A stretch of 64,000 bases of DNA from Nephrocerus scutellatus (GCA_947095585.1 OX352765.1:87132965-87196964), one strand, 5' to 3'; positions 46,590-58,785 are shown, numbered from the stretch's first letter. Notes: generated by a model from the sequence alone, not told the origin. Made by a program: numbers and translations.

Positions 46590-47060
46590 GGTTGGGGTAG
46601 CTGTCGGCAGGATACCGACCCACTTAGACCACATGGATCGATAGGATTTCTCGCCCTACTCGTTGAACCAGTTGGAGCTTCGAATAAAGCAGGCCCCAAA
46701 AGTGGAGCTTTCGTTTTAGAGAAAGAGCTGTGCATCTGCAGAGAAGGTGGAAAATGGTCTCTTCCTATTCCTTGTCCATGCAGCTTTTGCAAGAGTCATT
46801 GGAAAATACACCTTGCCTTTCTGCATGCTTTCATAAGAGACAGTGCCCCAAATTACACCTATCGTATCTGCACTCTGTGTAGAGAGATCAAACACTTGGA
46901 GCGTTTCGGATCCATCTTTGGCCAGATCTGTTTTGTCGCTACACAAGTTATATCTTTTATCTATCTAAGGTTGGTTTTGTCAGCAGCATCCTACTTTGAC
47001 ATGAGTTTGCCGCGTGGTACCATTTTTGACGAGTTCAGCAGCCTTGCAGTTCCCCAGAAT
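46590..47060 (-). mobile_element. LOA/I-like C-terminal fragment
   Basis: The minus strand with one stop gives GHCLL.KHAERQGVFSNDSCKSCMDKE, ETIFHLLCRCTAL (46720-46860), preceded by TKQIWPKMDPKRSKCLI. It aligns with 58990-59120 and with the Cys/His segment at 49130-49270. The plus-strand 140-codon frame at 46896-47318 overlaps it and is not called. Confidence 0.6.
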
Positions 47061-48427
47061 GACCCTATGCCTCGGCACCAAGTACAGGTGAATGTTGAAC
47101 TGTTCCTGAGATATGATCGGCATCTAACGATACATGGGCATGGCCAAAATCCTCACTATATAGAGAGGGTTTTGGGCATCGCGTCGAGACAGAGCAGGCA
47201 TTCGTTTCGTCGTCCTATACACGAGGACGCCCAAAGATCAGTTGGAAGTCGCGACCAATTGCAAGAGTTTTTTTCTGATGATCAGGAACAAAACTCGATT
47301 ATAGATCCAGAATCTTAAGTCAGAGGCACTGACGCCAAGGGTCTAAATACGAACGATGACAATCTCTTTTTTAAAAGAGACAACGCTGTTTTAGTGAAAA
47401 AACACATTAACGCTTTTCTTTGTCAAAATTCTAGCTCTGCAGACCTAACTGTTGTCATGGTAGAGAAAACGGGAGCGGAACACTTGCTTGTGTCCTCGGC
47501 GTATTTTTCGCATGACCGCCCAGCCCGCTGGAAGAAATCGAAAATCTGATAAAGTCAACAGATGAATGCATCATCTTAGGATGCGATTACAATGCCAAAC
47601 ATTCCCTCTGGGACAGCTCGGAGGACAATGAACGGGGTAAGTCGCTTTTTGATTTTATTATTAGCAGTGATTACAGTATTTGTAACTTTGGTAATACTTC
47701 AACCTTTGCCTTCCCGGGGTTGGAGAGGTTCAATGGTTGGGAAGATTTAATCGATATTACCAAACGAGACGACAAAGGCGCCCCCCAAGTCAGCTCCTCG
47801 GCAACAAGCTGTGGCCATGGAGTCAACCCTGTGAAGTGGTATTATTCACCACTAAATCCAAAATACCGGCATTTATTCTTCCAAAGCTAAATGGGGATAT
47901 TCTCATCCTTACCCCTATCGCCAAATATCTCGGAGTAATCTTAGATAGGAAGCATAGCTGGAAGGTTTACATGAGAACAGGGCTCATAAAACGTGCGTGG
48001 CTCTCTATGCCAGCAGCAAAACCATCGGCAGGAAATGCGGTCTTCAACCAAAGATGTCTCTTTGGCTGTATACAGCTGTTGTACGGCCAATTCTTACCTA
48101 TGGATCGCTGGTCTGGTGGCCAGCGATGAAGAAGAAGTACAACGCCAACAAACTCAGCCGGTTACAGCGATCAGCAGCAGTAGGCATCACAGGAGCTATA
48201 CGGTCTTGTCCGACCGAGGTCTTTAACACCATCTTGCACATATTACCTCCTTACATATTTATCAAGTATATTACGAGACGTGCAGTGCAGTACGACACAG
48301 AGAATCTGGGTGGTTTGTTACTAGTCTATACGGGCACTGTAATATACTGCAGATAGTACCTAAATCATGATACCATCATCTATATTTACTGCATCCCTAA
48401 ATTTAGCTTTAACTCCTCATTAGGTTT

Positions 48428-48486
48428 TTTTTTATATAATGTACATACGCTAAAGGGGTTGCACCCTTATAATGCTTAGCACAGGG
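48428..48486 (-). repeat. Short A-tailed module, copy 2
   Basis: The minus strand reads CTGTGCTAAGCATTATAAGG, ACCCCTTTAGCGTATGTACATTATATAA and an A run, matching 22116-22190 nearly base for base. It lies between the RT and RNase H parts of the LOA-like element, suggesting an insertion or an element-specific piece. Confidence 0.6.
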
Positions 48487-48949
48487 TGGGCGTTAGGAAA
48501 TTAGGGAGAGGAAAAGAAGAGATGGCTATGCGCGCGTGTCTTAAACGACTGCATAGAGGTGATGGAAACTGGAAGTATGGGCCAGTAACGAGGCAATTTG
48601 AAGCAACAATATTCACTGACGGATCCAAGATGAAGGACATAGTCGGTGCAGGTATCTTCTCGGATGATCTAAATCTGTCAAGGTCATACAATCTATCCTA
48701 TTTAGCTAACATCTTTCTGGCAGAGATCCCAGCAATAAGGGAGGCCTGCAGGCCATTAAGGCTCAGTAACGAACAAATCGAAAGGGTTGGCATATGTGTT
48801 GATAGTCAATCAGCCACAGGGGCGATTTATGCGATCACCATCTACTCGAAACTCGTACAATAGTGCCAAGAAGAAGTGGCCTAGATCAGCCAATTCCTGG
48901 ACATCACCATAGTACGGGTGCCGGGGCACTGTAATATAGAGGATAATGA

Positions 48950-49060
48950 GAGTGGTAGGCGCCGTGGCTCAGTGGAAATGCGTGTGGCTACTGCGCAGTA
49001 GGTTCATGGTTCGAATTCCAGTAACACCGAAAGTATTTTCCACGGTATCAAGATTGATAT
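48950..49060 (+). mobile_element. tRNA-derived SINE head inside the LOA-like relic
   Basis: A box TGGCTCAGTGG at 48964-48974 and B box GGTTCATGGTTCGAATTCC at 49001-49019, followed by AGTAACACCGAAAGTATTTTCCACGG. It sits between the RNase H end and the Cys/His segment of the retrotransposon, so it is younger than that copy. It is truncated after the head. Confidence 0.65.
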
Positions 49061-49400
49061 GGCCATCATACAGCAAAAGAAAAACCACCGAGTTGGTATC
49101 TAGAACACGGAATATTGCCAGAGTTGTGGCTATCAGCACGGGCCACTGGCCAGTGGACAGCCATTCTGCTAAATTGGGTATACCGCACAACAATTTCTGC
49201 AGAACTTGCAAACATGAAAATGACAAAGAAACTCTCATACACTTCCTATGCAGTTCTCCGGCCCTACCAGGGTCAAGACACCGCATTTTATGTAAACCAT
49301 TTGTTCACGACCTGAAAGCTATCAGATTACAGGGTCATCGAGTTGATCTCGTATCTGAACGGCTACAGGCTGGATTTTAATTATATCCATGCTAGGTTTC

Positions 49401-51490
49401 GAGTATTGTGGCGCTACCATATAGCCGTTGGTGGTAATGAGTTAGAAGTCGAGACCAATTGAATGACAACTTTTTAAAGGCCAGGAATGGAGTCGAATTG
49501 AATAAATTTGTGCTGATTCTTTTGGCAGGTGAAGATTTTACAATAGAATAGAAGTATGTATTCGCTTTTGTTATAGGATTACAGTACTCAAAGTCAATTT
49601 ATAGCTTGTAATATGAAGGTGCTACCTACGTATACGAATTTACTAAGGTATAGCTAGAATTGTTTAATCATTTCCAGAAGCACATGCATAGAATATAGCC
49701 AAAATCCAGTTTAAATATAGTCAGCTCACAGTGGCATGGTCTAATTTAAATGAATTCTCTCGGTGGAGTGTTGGGGGGGGAGGATTCTACCTGCTCTATA
49801 ACCTATAATTAGAAAACTCTAAAGCACAGCTGCTCTTCTGTTAATAGAGTTATATAACTAAAATCATTAACAACAATTAATAGTTTTACCTTCACACCTT
49901 ATCAGCGCATGTTTACTGGCGTCGTCGTTTGAAGCGTTTTGTTGCTTTTCAATATAGAAACGCCGCTGACTGTAACGGAGTTCTACATAGAAACGTCTGT
50001 CAGAGAGAGAATTTTAGGTTTTTCTAATTTTCCTTTGACATTCACATTTCTTGATACATAACACATTCCACTCCACATATGCCACAAAACTTAATAAAAA
50101 AATTATCGTTTTATTGAGCTCTCTTGTAAAAATATGTATATATAAAACACACTTCTTTTCGAATTATGATGTATTTTTATTTCTATTTGTATTTTATCAC
50201 AAAGTGGCAAATTGCAATTAATTGATCATAATTTAATTAGGTAGGTACTTCTTTGACAATTGCCCATAAATATTTTCTTGTTTTTTAAATACAGTCAATA
50301 AATTTGAATATGCAGATCACACTCTGCAGGTAAATATAAATACGATCTACATTAAGAAAAGCTAAAGAGAATAATTAAAAGAGAGAACAAAATAAACGGA
50401 CAACTGATAAACGTATAACGTGACGTATCGTTGAATCCACAGAAGTCGCATATCACAAATCACATACACATTACACAATATCACATATCAGTACAACACA
50501 CTCCCGCACAAGGTTTTCCTTCGAATCACATGAATTTTCTCTTCACTTTAAAGAGATTAACAATTTCCTTGTTTGCCATGAGTGGCTGGTTTTTTTTTTG
50601 CACTCATGTTACACTTATCATTATCACGTACCCAACAATACACTTCGGTTACGGCATACAGCGAGACAGCAATAGCACAAAAAAATATATTCGATTTAAT
50701 TAAGAGAACCGACTTTACTCTTCCAATATCAGCACAGCACATAAGTGACGGAAATACAACAGCTTGTAAATTCAGTATGAAATGGGTTATGAATAAAAAC
50801 TTTATTAGTGGAAAAGATGAAGATTATTCCCAGTCTCTTCTTCTTCCCAGGTAACAAAATTAATTTCTATATCCAGACTATATCCAGAAATGTGACCCGA
50901 AAATTAAACTGCAAAGCAAAACTTAACACCCGTGGGTTACAAGATCACTTTACGGAGCGATGGGGTTTTAAAAATGATCCCAAATGCACAATTGTATGTA
51001 ACAACTTTTTGTTTTGAAAAATAAATTACGTATGATCTGTTCGTAATAACAAATAACAATTAACACGACACGAAATTACCATGAAAATATAAGAAATAAT
51101 TTTTATAGCGACTCGTACTGAATAAAACGAATTGTATCAGCCGCAAACAATAATTGACTGTTGGTTGATGTTGATGCAAACTCCATGGAATCGAATGGGC
51201 ATCAAGGCCGCTACTGAGAGCGATATCACAGTGTTACCAGGCATACCACAATTATTATTTCGGTTGGTTAATTGCACATTAATAAAAAGAACGATTGTGT
51301 GTTTTAAAAATAAATAATGTGGGATGATATACTTTGGTTAAAGCCGTAAATGTTTAAGAGCAGATTTCACCAGAAAAAAAATATATAGTATAGTTACTAA
51401 TATTGTCATTGTTGAGAGTTATTAGTGAATGGAGAAAATAACCTTTATAGGAAAAGATACAATCTCCATAGAAACAGTTATTTTAAAAAA
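49401..51490. other. Unassigned A+T-rich DNA
   Basis: No gene or element recognised. Overlapping short frames at 50431-50854 have no domain I know. Confidence 0.4.
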
Positions 51491-51492
51491 AA

Positions 51493-51765
51493 GTGGTCGT
51501 TGTGGCTCAGTGGTTAAGTGCATGGATTTCTGAGTAGGAGGTTCGTTGTTCGAATCGCAGGAAAAACTTTTTTGACGGTCCCACCTCTCGCGAATGTGTG
51601 ACAAACTTCCGAGAATAAACACTTGTCACGGAAAGCTTCTCAATTCGCCGTTCGGGACGGCATTAAATTTTAGGCCCCTTCTATTTGTATCCAAAAATAC
51701 AACACGCACAACACAAATGGTCGCGAGATGCACGCTAAAAATCCTTATGAATAAAATAGAATAAG
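51493..51765 (+). mobile_element. tRNA-derived SINE, best copy
   Basis: The head has A box TGGCTCAGTGG (51503-51513) and B box GGTTCGTTGTTCGAATCGC (51540-51558), spaced as in a tRNA gene. The body reads GACGGTCCCACCTCTCGCG, ACTTGTCACGGAAAGCTTCTC, AATTCGCCGTTCGGGACGGC, TTTTAGGCCCCTTCTATTTG and ACACAAATGGTCGCGAGATG. The segment before the head has an A run (51485-51492). It belongs to the family with copies at 9280, 35135, 41868 and 48950. Confidence 0.75.
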
Positions 51766-52570
51766 ACGAGCAAAGGGAAATATTAAATCCGATCGATGGA
51801 ATGTTATATCGCTCGATTTATAACTTAGCGGAATGGTTGAGTTTTCACTGCGCAACAAAATGTCACAACTAGATTAGTAAGAATGTTCTATAATATAAAG
51901 TACTAGCTAAAATACCCAGCGTTGCCTGGTTTCCCGCACCACACTAACCCCCCTCCCACCACACAACCCAACTGACTACCAAGACGCTTCAAGACCCATA
52001 TTGAGATAAGCCATCCCCCCCCCACACAGCAAAATATACCTAACCACCATTGCATATTGGTTTGCATTTGAGCATTGGTTTGTTACGATCCACCAATAGT
52101 ACGACAGCATCATAGTGTGCATGAACTAGGGTTCAATACACAATGCAATGTGCAGCATACATATAGAACACAGATCTGCGACATCTCTGTCTCTTCTACA
52201 GTCGAGCCATTTAACGGTCGCATTATAATTGCCCCCCTGCTGATATTACTATTTCGTAATATCTGCATTTAGGATAACTATTTCTCAGTATTGTATCAGC
52301 ATTTGTGAGCTGCGTGCTGTGTCCGAAACTCGAGATGCATAAAGGATCAAAGTGCCTTTATCGCATCTTAATCGGTTTCTTTTTACAAACACCAGCCATC
52401 CGTACGTACTCTGCAGATTAGTGACGGATGTGAATTCGGAAATTCGGTACACGAATGTAACGGTAATGTGAAAGGCTGTGCTGCACTATAAAGTAAGTAA
52501 TTCATCGAAAGGAGATGTGGGTAGTGTGTAGCAAGACTGTATATGGTCAGGATTTAAAAGTTGTGCCGGT
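51766..52570. other. Unassigned DNA with C-rich stretches
   Basis: ACTAGCTAAAATACCCAGC at 51902-51920 precedes C-rich tracts (51945-51960 and 52013-52023). No protein recognised. Confidence 0.4.
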
Positions 52571-52574
52571 CACG

Positions 52575-53015
52575 GCATATATAAAAAAATCAAAAGATTT
52601 CAAAAGACCTACAAAAAACTACCAAAAGACCTCTCAAAAGATCCAAAAATACCTCCTTAAAGCCCTCAAAACACTCCAACAAGACTCTCAAAAGACTTCC
52701 AAAAGAACGCCAAAACATTTTCAAAAGAACGCCAAATACCCCCAAAGAAAGGGAAAGAAGAAAGATTCCCAAAAGAACTCTTAAGTACCCTCAAAAATAC
52801 CTACTAAAACCCTCAAAAACATTACAAATAGTCCCCCAAAGAAGCCTCCAAATACACCCGAAAATACTCCAAAAACCCACAAAAAATTCGCAAAAGACCC
52901 TTAAAAGACTCCAAAATGACCCCAAAGACACTCCCAAAAGACACCCCAAATACCACTAAAAGAGCCCCAAAACACTCCTAAAAGACCCGAAAAAAATACC
53001 CAAAAATCCACAAAA
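52575..53015 (+). repeat. Degenerate AAAAGACC-type minisatellite, second array
   Basis: Repeats of CAAAAGACCT, CTCAAAAGAC and CCAAAATAC variants. It is the same family as 10520-10830 but more diverged, and without an adjoining heptanucleotide array. Confidence 0.8.
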
Positions 53016-54285
53016 ATGATGATGGTCCATCATGTCGCACTTACGTAACGCTCTCAATTGCACCCAACAAATTTCGCTCAACAAAATTTTGCTGTATAAT
53101 TTTCAGAACGAACATCGCTTAAGATAACATATTTGGGCGGCCAGTGTCGCCGGATGCCATGTGTTCAACGGTAGATACATTTCTTTGTCTAGCTGATGAA
53201 ATGTTGTTCATTAGCGTGTAGGTGATGTTCAAATCTTTTTTATTACACTATGAATAGTATGCTTTGTGGACCGATTAGTGGACCGTTAAATTTACAAAGT
53301 GCGCTCTTTTGAGTTGGAATTCGGTAATAAGTTTCTAAAATTTGAAAGCGTTGTTTCGATGTACACCTTTTAATTGATAACTTTTCAGACATTTTTTTTT
53401 GAATTAAAAACAGTTTATATAAATATTTCAGACTGTTATATATTGAAAGTTATCGACCATGAAAATCCGGTCAGTATGTGCAAAACACCCTTTTGCATAT
53501 ATAATGAAAACGTGTTTTATATATTAGATAAAGAAAACTTTTGGCGTGGCAGCACTATAGAGAATTTAATTATTTATAAATCGAGATGTAAAACGTATTT
53601 TGATTAGCTCTTTAAAAAGAGATGAATCACATATTATGGTTATGTATTTGAACTGGCGATGGAGCTGGAGCATGAAGATGGAGAATGACAGTTTTATCCC
53701 GCTCTTGAAAAAACATTATGCGATCATACGAGTGACAGCTGTTTAAAATTAAAACGTCGAAAATGACAAAGCCAATGCGTTTAAAATAAATGTGTTTTTT
53801 TAACAAATAAACACTCTCTTAAACTCTCTAATACTCTCTTAAAACGACATTTTTAAATTTTTAATAATAAACCTTAAGTTATGTTTGGGATCCATACGAA
53901 ACTCACGGTGAAAGAGAATATATTTTTTGGGTAGCCGGTAAAACTCATGCTTGCTAAATTGGCACCATCGTGTGGTGGAGAATGAAATAAAAATTGATAT
54001 CTCCCTTTTCTAGCCTAAAACTATTGTTTTAGGTTGCGTGGCCTTTTGGTCTTGAAAGTACACTCCCGTTCACATGATTGAGGTCACAGTATGGCTATGC
54101 CAAAGCCATCAAATTAAAGAGGAAATTAATAAAATGCATGGGAATTTCCCAACTTTCTTTATGAACTGCTAAAAAAGGGTATAAATAGTTGCGTCACTTG
54201 ATTGATGCCACTCGAAAAATTTCATAAAAAAAGAAAAAATTTTTTACATTTTTTTTACTTTTAAACATTAATTTATTATGTTTTT
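53016..54285. other. Unassigned A+T-rich DNA
   Basis: No gene recognised. A 77-codon plus-strand frame at 53374-53607 has no known domain. Confidence 0.4.
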
Positions 54286-54289
54286 GTCC

Positions 54290-54560
54290 AATAATAATAT
54301 AAATATGCCCGCTCTATAAGACGGTTTGAAATTGAATGTTACATTTTTTTTTAAATAAATAAGCTAATGTCGTTCAAGGCATCTCGATAGATTCGATTAA
54401 GGCGTTCTTACCTTGAAATTGTCTACTGGCTTCAAAAATTTTCGAAATATGTAGGCCCAAACGTTTTATATGATGTTAAGTCCGGTGAATTGGGAGGGCA
54501 TAATAAATGTTCATCGTGTTCCGACTAAATACAGCCTCTTTCTTGTTGGGAAATCCATGG
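54290..54560 (-). pseudogene. Tc1-like transposase C-terminal fragment
   Basis: The minus strand gives LLCPPNSPDLTSYKTFG and, after a frameshift, VWAYISKIFEASRQFQGKNALIESI. This is the Tc1 pattern SPDLNPIENVW..(10-20)..L.EAI. The Asp of SPDL is the third catalytic acid. A related piece is at 57945-58120. Confidence 0.55.
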
Positions 54561-54689
54561 TAGAAGTCCACAAATATTCTTTAGGTTAGTTATTAGTTTT
54601 TACTTAGTTAGTTTATGTTAGGAAATCCCCATTCCAGCAAACATTAGTTGTTATTTCCATTCATGTTCACTAGGAGAAATAAATTGAAA

Positions 54690-54895
54690 TGATTTGTGTT
54701 TTCGAATGGAAAAAAAAGTTTAATCTTAACGGACCCGATGGTTACAACTTTTATTTCCATGATTTATCAAAAAAAAAAAAGAACTTATTTGTAAAGACAA
54801 TACAGCCGTACATCAAGTTTTATGGTGCGGGTAGAAATCAACTATTATGGCATAATCGAATTGGAGTTTCTAACTGCTTCAATGAGCGGAAATAA
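54690..54895 (+). pseudogene. Tc1-like transposase internal fragment
   Basis: The plus-strand frame 54689-54895 reads VFEWKKKFNLNGPDGYNFYFHDLSKKKK, resembling VFSDEKKFNLDGPDG.NYYFHDL of a Tc1 subgroup. The first catalytic SDE has become EWK. It has opposite orientation to the neighbouring C-terminal fragment. Confidence 0.6.
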
Positions 54896-55905
54896 TTGCT
54901 GGAATGAGATTTTCAAACCTAAATTAAAGATAAAGTAAGTTTTTTTATGGTTAAGGGTCGGAACTTCCAATATTACCAACATCAACTTGCCCATATACAT
55001 ACAATGTAGCTACATATCTTAGATTTATATTTAATTTTTTTTTGTTGCGAAATTTGAATATATTTCTCTCCCAACTTAGATAATTTGTCTAATTTGGGCT
55101 GCATTTCATCTCCCAATGTTTTCCAAAAATTGAATGAAAATCCAAAACAAATAGGTATAAAAAATGCATGTGCCTACAAAAAGATCATTAATCGCGGATC
55201 TGCCCTCTTCCAAGTGCAATGTGATAGACAAAAGATCTTAAGCATTGACTTACAATTCAGGAAATAACAAAATAAAAATAAATAAAGCGTGAGAAAGTTT
55301 AATAGTTTTAGCAACAAATCAGATGTAAAAATCTGGAGATGTTGTTTTGATATGAGAAGCAAAAGGAAACAAACTTTTTTTTTAATAACATCAGCACAGG
55401 TAAGAGGTATCTCGTTCGTATCTTATTCGAGTAGAGGAACACAAAACTAGTAAAAACCACAACCGATGCAAAGTATCAATTAAAGCTGGCTGTGTAACCT
55501 ACCAACAAATGGCTAACCTTCAACAACTACGACCGCCCTACACCGATATTGATGTTTCTGTTTACCAACCTACCAACAACAGATGTTATCACTGACGCAT
55601 TTCCCCTTTAGTCGCAGGAGAATGGAAGCGTGGAGCAATATAAAATTGAAATTAAATATGTGACCAAAGTTGGTAAATCCACGTTTCTTCCAGCTAATTT
55701 GTCAGCAAGAGTGTTTATCTATAGAAAGTAACATTGTGTAACATTGTAACAAGTAAATGTAAAAAAACTTCGTTTTTCGGGTGCAAACTTTTATTAATAG
55801 ATCGATACTCGCCACACGCCATACGGTATACGCTACACAGTTGTATTATTTGATTATAACCGCCAAATTATCTGTTTTTGAGGTTGGGCCTATTTCAAAG
55901 TATTT
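54896..55905. other. Unassigned A+T-rich DNA
   Basis: No gene or element recognised. Confidence 0.4.
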
Positions 55906-55909
55906 TCTT

Positions 55910-56330
55910 TTTCCACGCATCACACGCGCCACACGCATCACACGCGGGATATCAAAATTAGATCCTGACATTGAGCTGCTCACAAACTTCAGGTCCTCAA
56001 AAAATGATAAAATGACTAAAATTTCACCCATAACAAGCCACACGCGAAACGCGAAACGCGACACGTGTCTCACGCGGAATATAAAAATGCTCTTTCGGAC
56101 TTAGACACTCAAAAAATTTCAGCTCTCTAGATCATGTGGAAGGCGGTTAAAAAGGACCTCAAAAAAGTAGAAAAAAAATTCTACCCAAAACACGCGCCAC
56201 ACACGAAACGCGACACACGTCACACGAGAAATATAAAAAACGCTATTTGGGATTTAGACACTCACAAAATTTCATTTGGTTAAAAAGGACCTCAATTTAG
56301 TCGAAAATACAGACAAACAGAGTGGTCTTC
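55910..56330 (+). repeat. CACACGCG-rich tandem repeat, about three units
   Basis: Units start in CACGCG-rich sequence and continue GG.ATATAAAAA..CTCTTTCGGACTTAGACACTCA.AAAATTTC. Comparable points lie at about 55945, 56076 and 56228, so spacing is uneven (131 and 152 bp). AAAAAGGACCTCAA closes units 2 and 3. Confidence 0.65.
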
Positions 56331-56334
56331 AGTT

Positions 56335-57920
56335 CTTTTGATTGTTCACTATTCTTCCTCAAGAGCGAAGTGGATGACGCGATTACAAACATCATTCACA
56401 TTGGTATGAAAGAGTTTATACCTATCAGAATTAAGTCTGATGATGGGTGGTATTGATTTATGCTGTTAAGGGGGCTTCTAGTAACAGGGAATTAAGCGTT
56501 CGGTTGTATAAAGCAAACACCACAGAGAAAAGCCGACAAAAATACAAGCGTACCAGAAATGACTGCAATGCAAAAATTCGGCGAGCCAAATTAAAGATTG
56601 TGGTGGACAAAAATACTAAAATGTCCCAAAAGTAGTAACAAATTTTTGGTCATTTGTGAAAAGAATCAAAAATGCTGCCTCGTCGTCAATTTCAACGATC
56701 ATTCATAACGACATTCCAGCTGTCAGCTCTAGGGACAAGGCCAACCTACTTGCAGCTAGCTCCACACTTTCAGACTGTGCTTTTCTTCCACCTGTACCTT
56801 CGAGGATTGCCGAACACCTTATGGGACAGATTTCGTATTCGTGAAGTTGCTAGAGTTTTAAATGACCTCAGCATACACAAATCCGCTGGACCCGATGGTA
56901 TTTCTCTATTTCTTCTAAAGTGGTGTTCATCGCTGGCATTATAATTTTCTACTTATCATATTTCTCTGGACTCTATCCGAGTAGTTGGAAAACAGCATTT
57001 GTCCAGCCTATACCAAAAAAAGACGAACCGTCCTGTCTCTTTTCGTACAGATCAATAGCACTAACGTCCTAATTGATTAACCGTCAGCTTATGAAATATC
57101 TTGAATCACAAGAACTAATCAATGACCTTCAATATGGTTTCCATGGACAACGTTCTACCGGTGATCTGATGGCATATCTAATCGAAAAGTGGAAAGAGTC
57201 TTTTCATAAGTTTGGTGAAAGCAAAGTTGTAGGACTTGATATTTCAAAGGCAATTCAAGGAGTTTGAAACCAAACTCTTCTGTCTAAAATGCGTGCATTT
57301 GGAATCGATGTAACCCCGCTTAAGTGGATTAGAAGCTATCTTTCAAACCGTTAAATCTAATTTGTATTAGACAGTTTTAAGTCTGCTATGCAGTGAATAA
57401 ATGGAGATGTCCCACAGGGTCGTGTTTTGTCTTCGACACTCTTTTTTATTTTCATTAACGATCTTCTATCTGTTACTTCCAATCCAATGCATTCCCTTGC
57501 TGACGACAGTACTCTTATCTTTTCTTTTATGTTCGCAGGTTCACGCTCATTCTCTTCGGATTCGGAACTGAAACAACAGCGTATGTTAAGGTCGTTAAAT
57601 TCTAAACTTGATAGAATAGCAAAGTGGGGAGAACACAATAGAGTCGAATTTAAAGCTTCCAAAACCCAATGATGTCTGCTGTCATTGAAGCGAAATAGTA
57701 ACCTCCAGTCATTATCCATGAATGGCACTTACATCGAGGGAACTGAAAAACTAGCAATTCTTGGTATGTGTATCAACATAAAAGCTTCCTTAGAATGACC
57801 ACATATTCAACGCCGCAAAAAATTTTGCCTTGGTGCCTTGGCTTCCTAACACGATGCAAGAAATATTTCACTCACTATGATCTGGCTACTATCTAAAAGG
57901 TGTTCATTCGCCCCAAACTT
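56335..57920 (+). mobile_element. CR1/Jockey-like retrotransposon relic
   Basis: Plus-strand pieces in order: KSRQKYKRTRNDCNAKIRRAKL (56520-56600), SRDKANLLAASSTLSDCAFLPPVP (56730-56810), REVARVLNDLSIHKSAGPDGISLFLLK (56840-56935) and PIPKKDEPSCLFSYRSIAL (57010-57060). RQLMKYLESQELINDLQYGFHGQRSTGDLMAYLIEKW follows in parts at 57080-57200, and VVGLDISKAI at 57225-57255. SSTLFFIFINDLL and SLADDSTL are at 57427-57520. The catalytic motif reads LADD. Stops and frameshifts break it. The endonuclease is missing. Confidence 0.75.
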
Positions 57921-57944
57921 GAGTATAACTGTCATGTCAGGGTC

Positions 57945-58120
57945 AGATCCACTAATAGTGAATTTTCGACAAAAGCAGTGATAGTTTAGAATTGAATCAT
58001 ACAGTTTTTGTTAAATAAGTAAGCAAAATCTCTATACAGGCATCTCGGAAAGCTTCGATTAAGGCGTTCTTATCATAAAATTGCTTACTGGAAACACAAA
58101 ATTCTTTATTTTTCGTCGAG
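57945..58120 (-). pseudogene. Tc1-like transposase fragment, second copy
   Basis: It shares GCATCTCGG/AAAGATTCGATTAAGGCG-type sequence with 54380-54425, that is the minus-strand NALIEA region at the C-terminus of Tc1-like transposases. It directly follows the CR1-like relic. Confidence 0.5.
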
Positions 58121-58785
58121 GAAAAGCTGTTGAAATACAGAACCGTCCCTCGAAATACAGGACGTATAGTTTACCTAAGGTGAGTCCAAAAAAGGGGATT
58201 TATATATTTTTATATATTCCTTTGTTATAAGCTTAACCACAACGCATTGATAGCAAATTTTAAAACGTCTTCTCAGGTAAAACTAAATCCTGTCGTACGA
58301 ACTATCAGTAATACATGTATTTTGATATACTTTTTGTCGATAATTAAAATAATAAGCTACTGTATAAGTTATCGCCTCTGTCTAACAAAATAAGATTGTT
58401 TGCTATGTCATCTGCTCCGGAAGCAAGTATCTGCTTTCACATCTTTGAATGTCACTGCTGTAACTGAAAAAAAAGACCATTAAGCTTTCAGTTTCAATGT
58501 TTAATTCCTCAAAACTTGTATTTGCAATTAATTCAGCACCATATTAGTACAGTTAATCGATCGTGAATAAAAATAAAATTGACATCAATTAAACTTAATT
58601 GGCAGCAGTTTTCACTCATGCCGAAGCGGTGGCTTTATTTAGATCACCATCTACGAATCACTTGACTCAAAAAGTTCTGGAAAAGTTAAAGACTTGCATT
58701 ATAAATGAATTAGTGGGCGTGCTTCTTCGGTTCAGGTGGTCCTAGCAATAGGAAAAGATATAGCAGAGCATTAAGGCATGGTTAG
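58121..58785. other. Unassigned A+T-rich DNA
   Basis: No gene or element recognised. Confidence 0.4.

Larger units (their letters stand above)
47400..49400 (+). mobile_element. LOA/I-like retrotransposon, most complete copy
   Basis: The endonuclease remnant at 47430-47740 has SSADLTVVMVEK, ECIILGCDYNAKHSLWDSSEDNERG and FDFIISSDYSICNFGN (the DYNA.H..W block is catalytic). A deletion leads to the RT thumb at 47790-48350: KYLGVILDRKHSWK, YASSKTIGRKCGLQPKMSLWLYTAVVRPILTYGSLVWW. RNase H at 48486-48863 retains FTDGSKM, LAEI and VDSQSA, three catalytic positions, and the fourth lies after a stop (GHCNIEDNES). The Cys/His segment at 49080-49380 reads VAISTGHWPVDSHSAKLG, FCRTCKHENDKETLIHFLC. A short A-tailed module (48428-48486) and a SINE (48950-49060) interrupt it. 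Confidence 0.75.

Noticed and set aside
46896..47318. 140-codon plus-strand frame
   Set aside because: Its first part is antisense to a LOA-like Cys/His segment and the rest has no recognisable domain.
51493..51565. tRNA gene
   Set aside because: Only A and B boxes are present. There is no matching acceptor stem or anticodon arm and it continues into a SINE body, so it is a SINE head.
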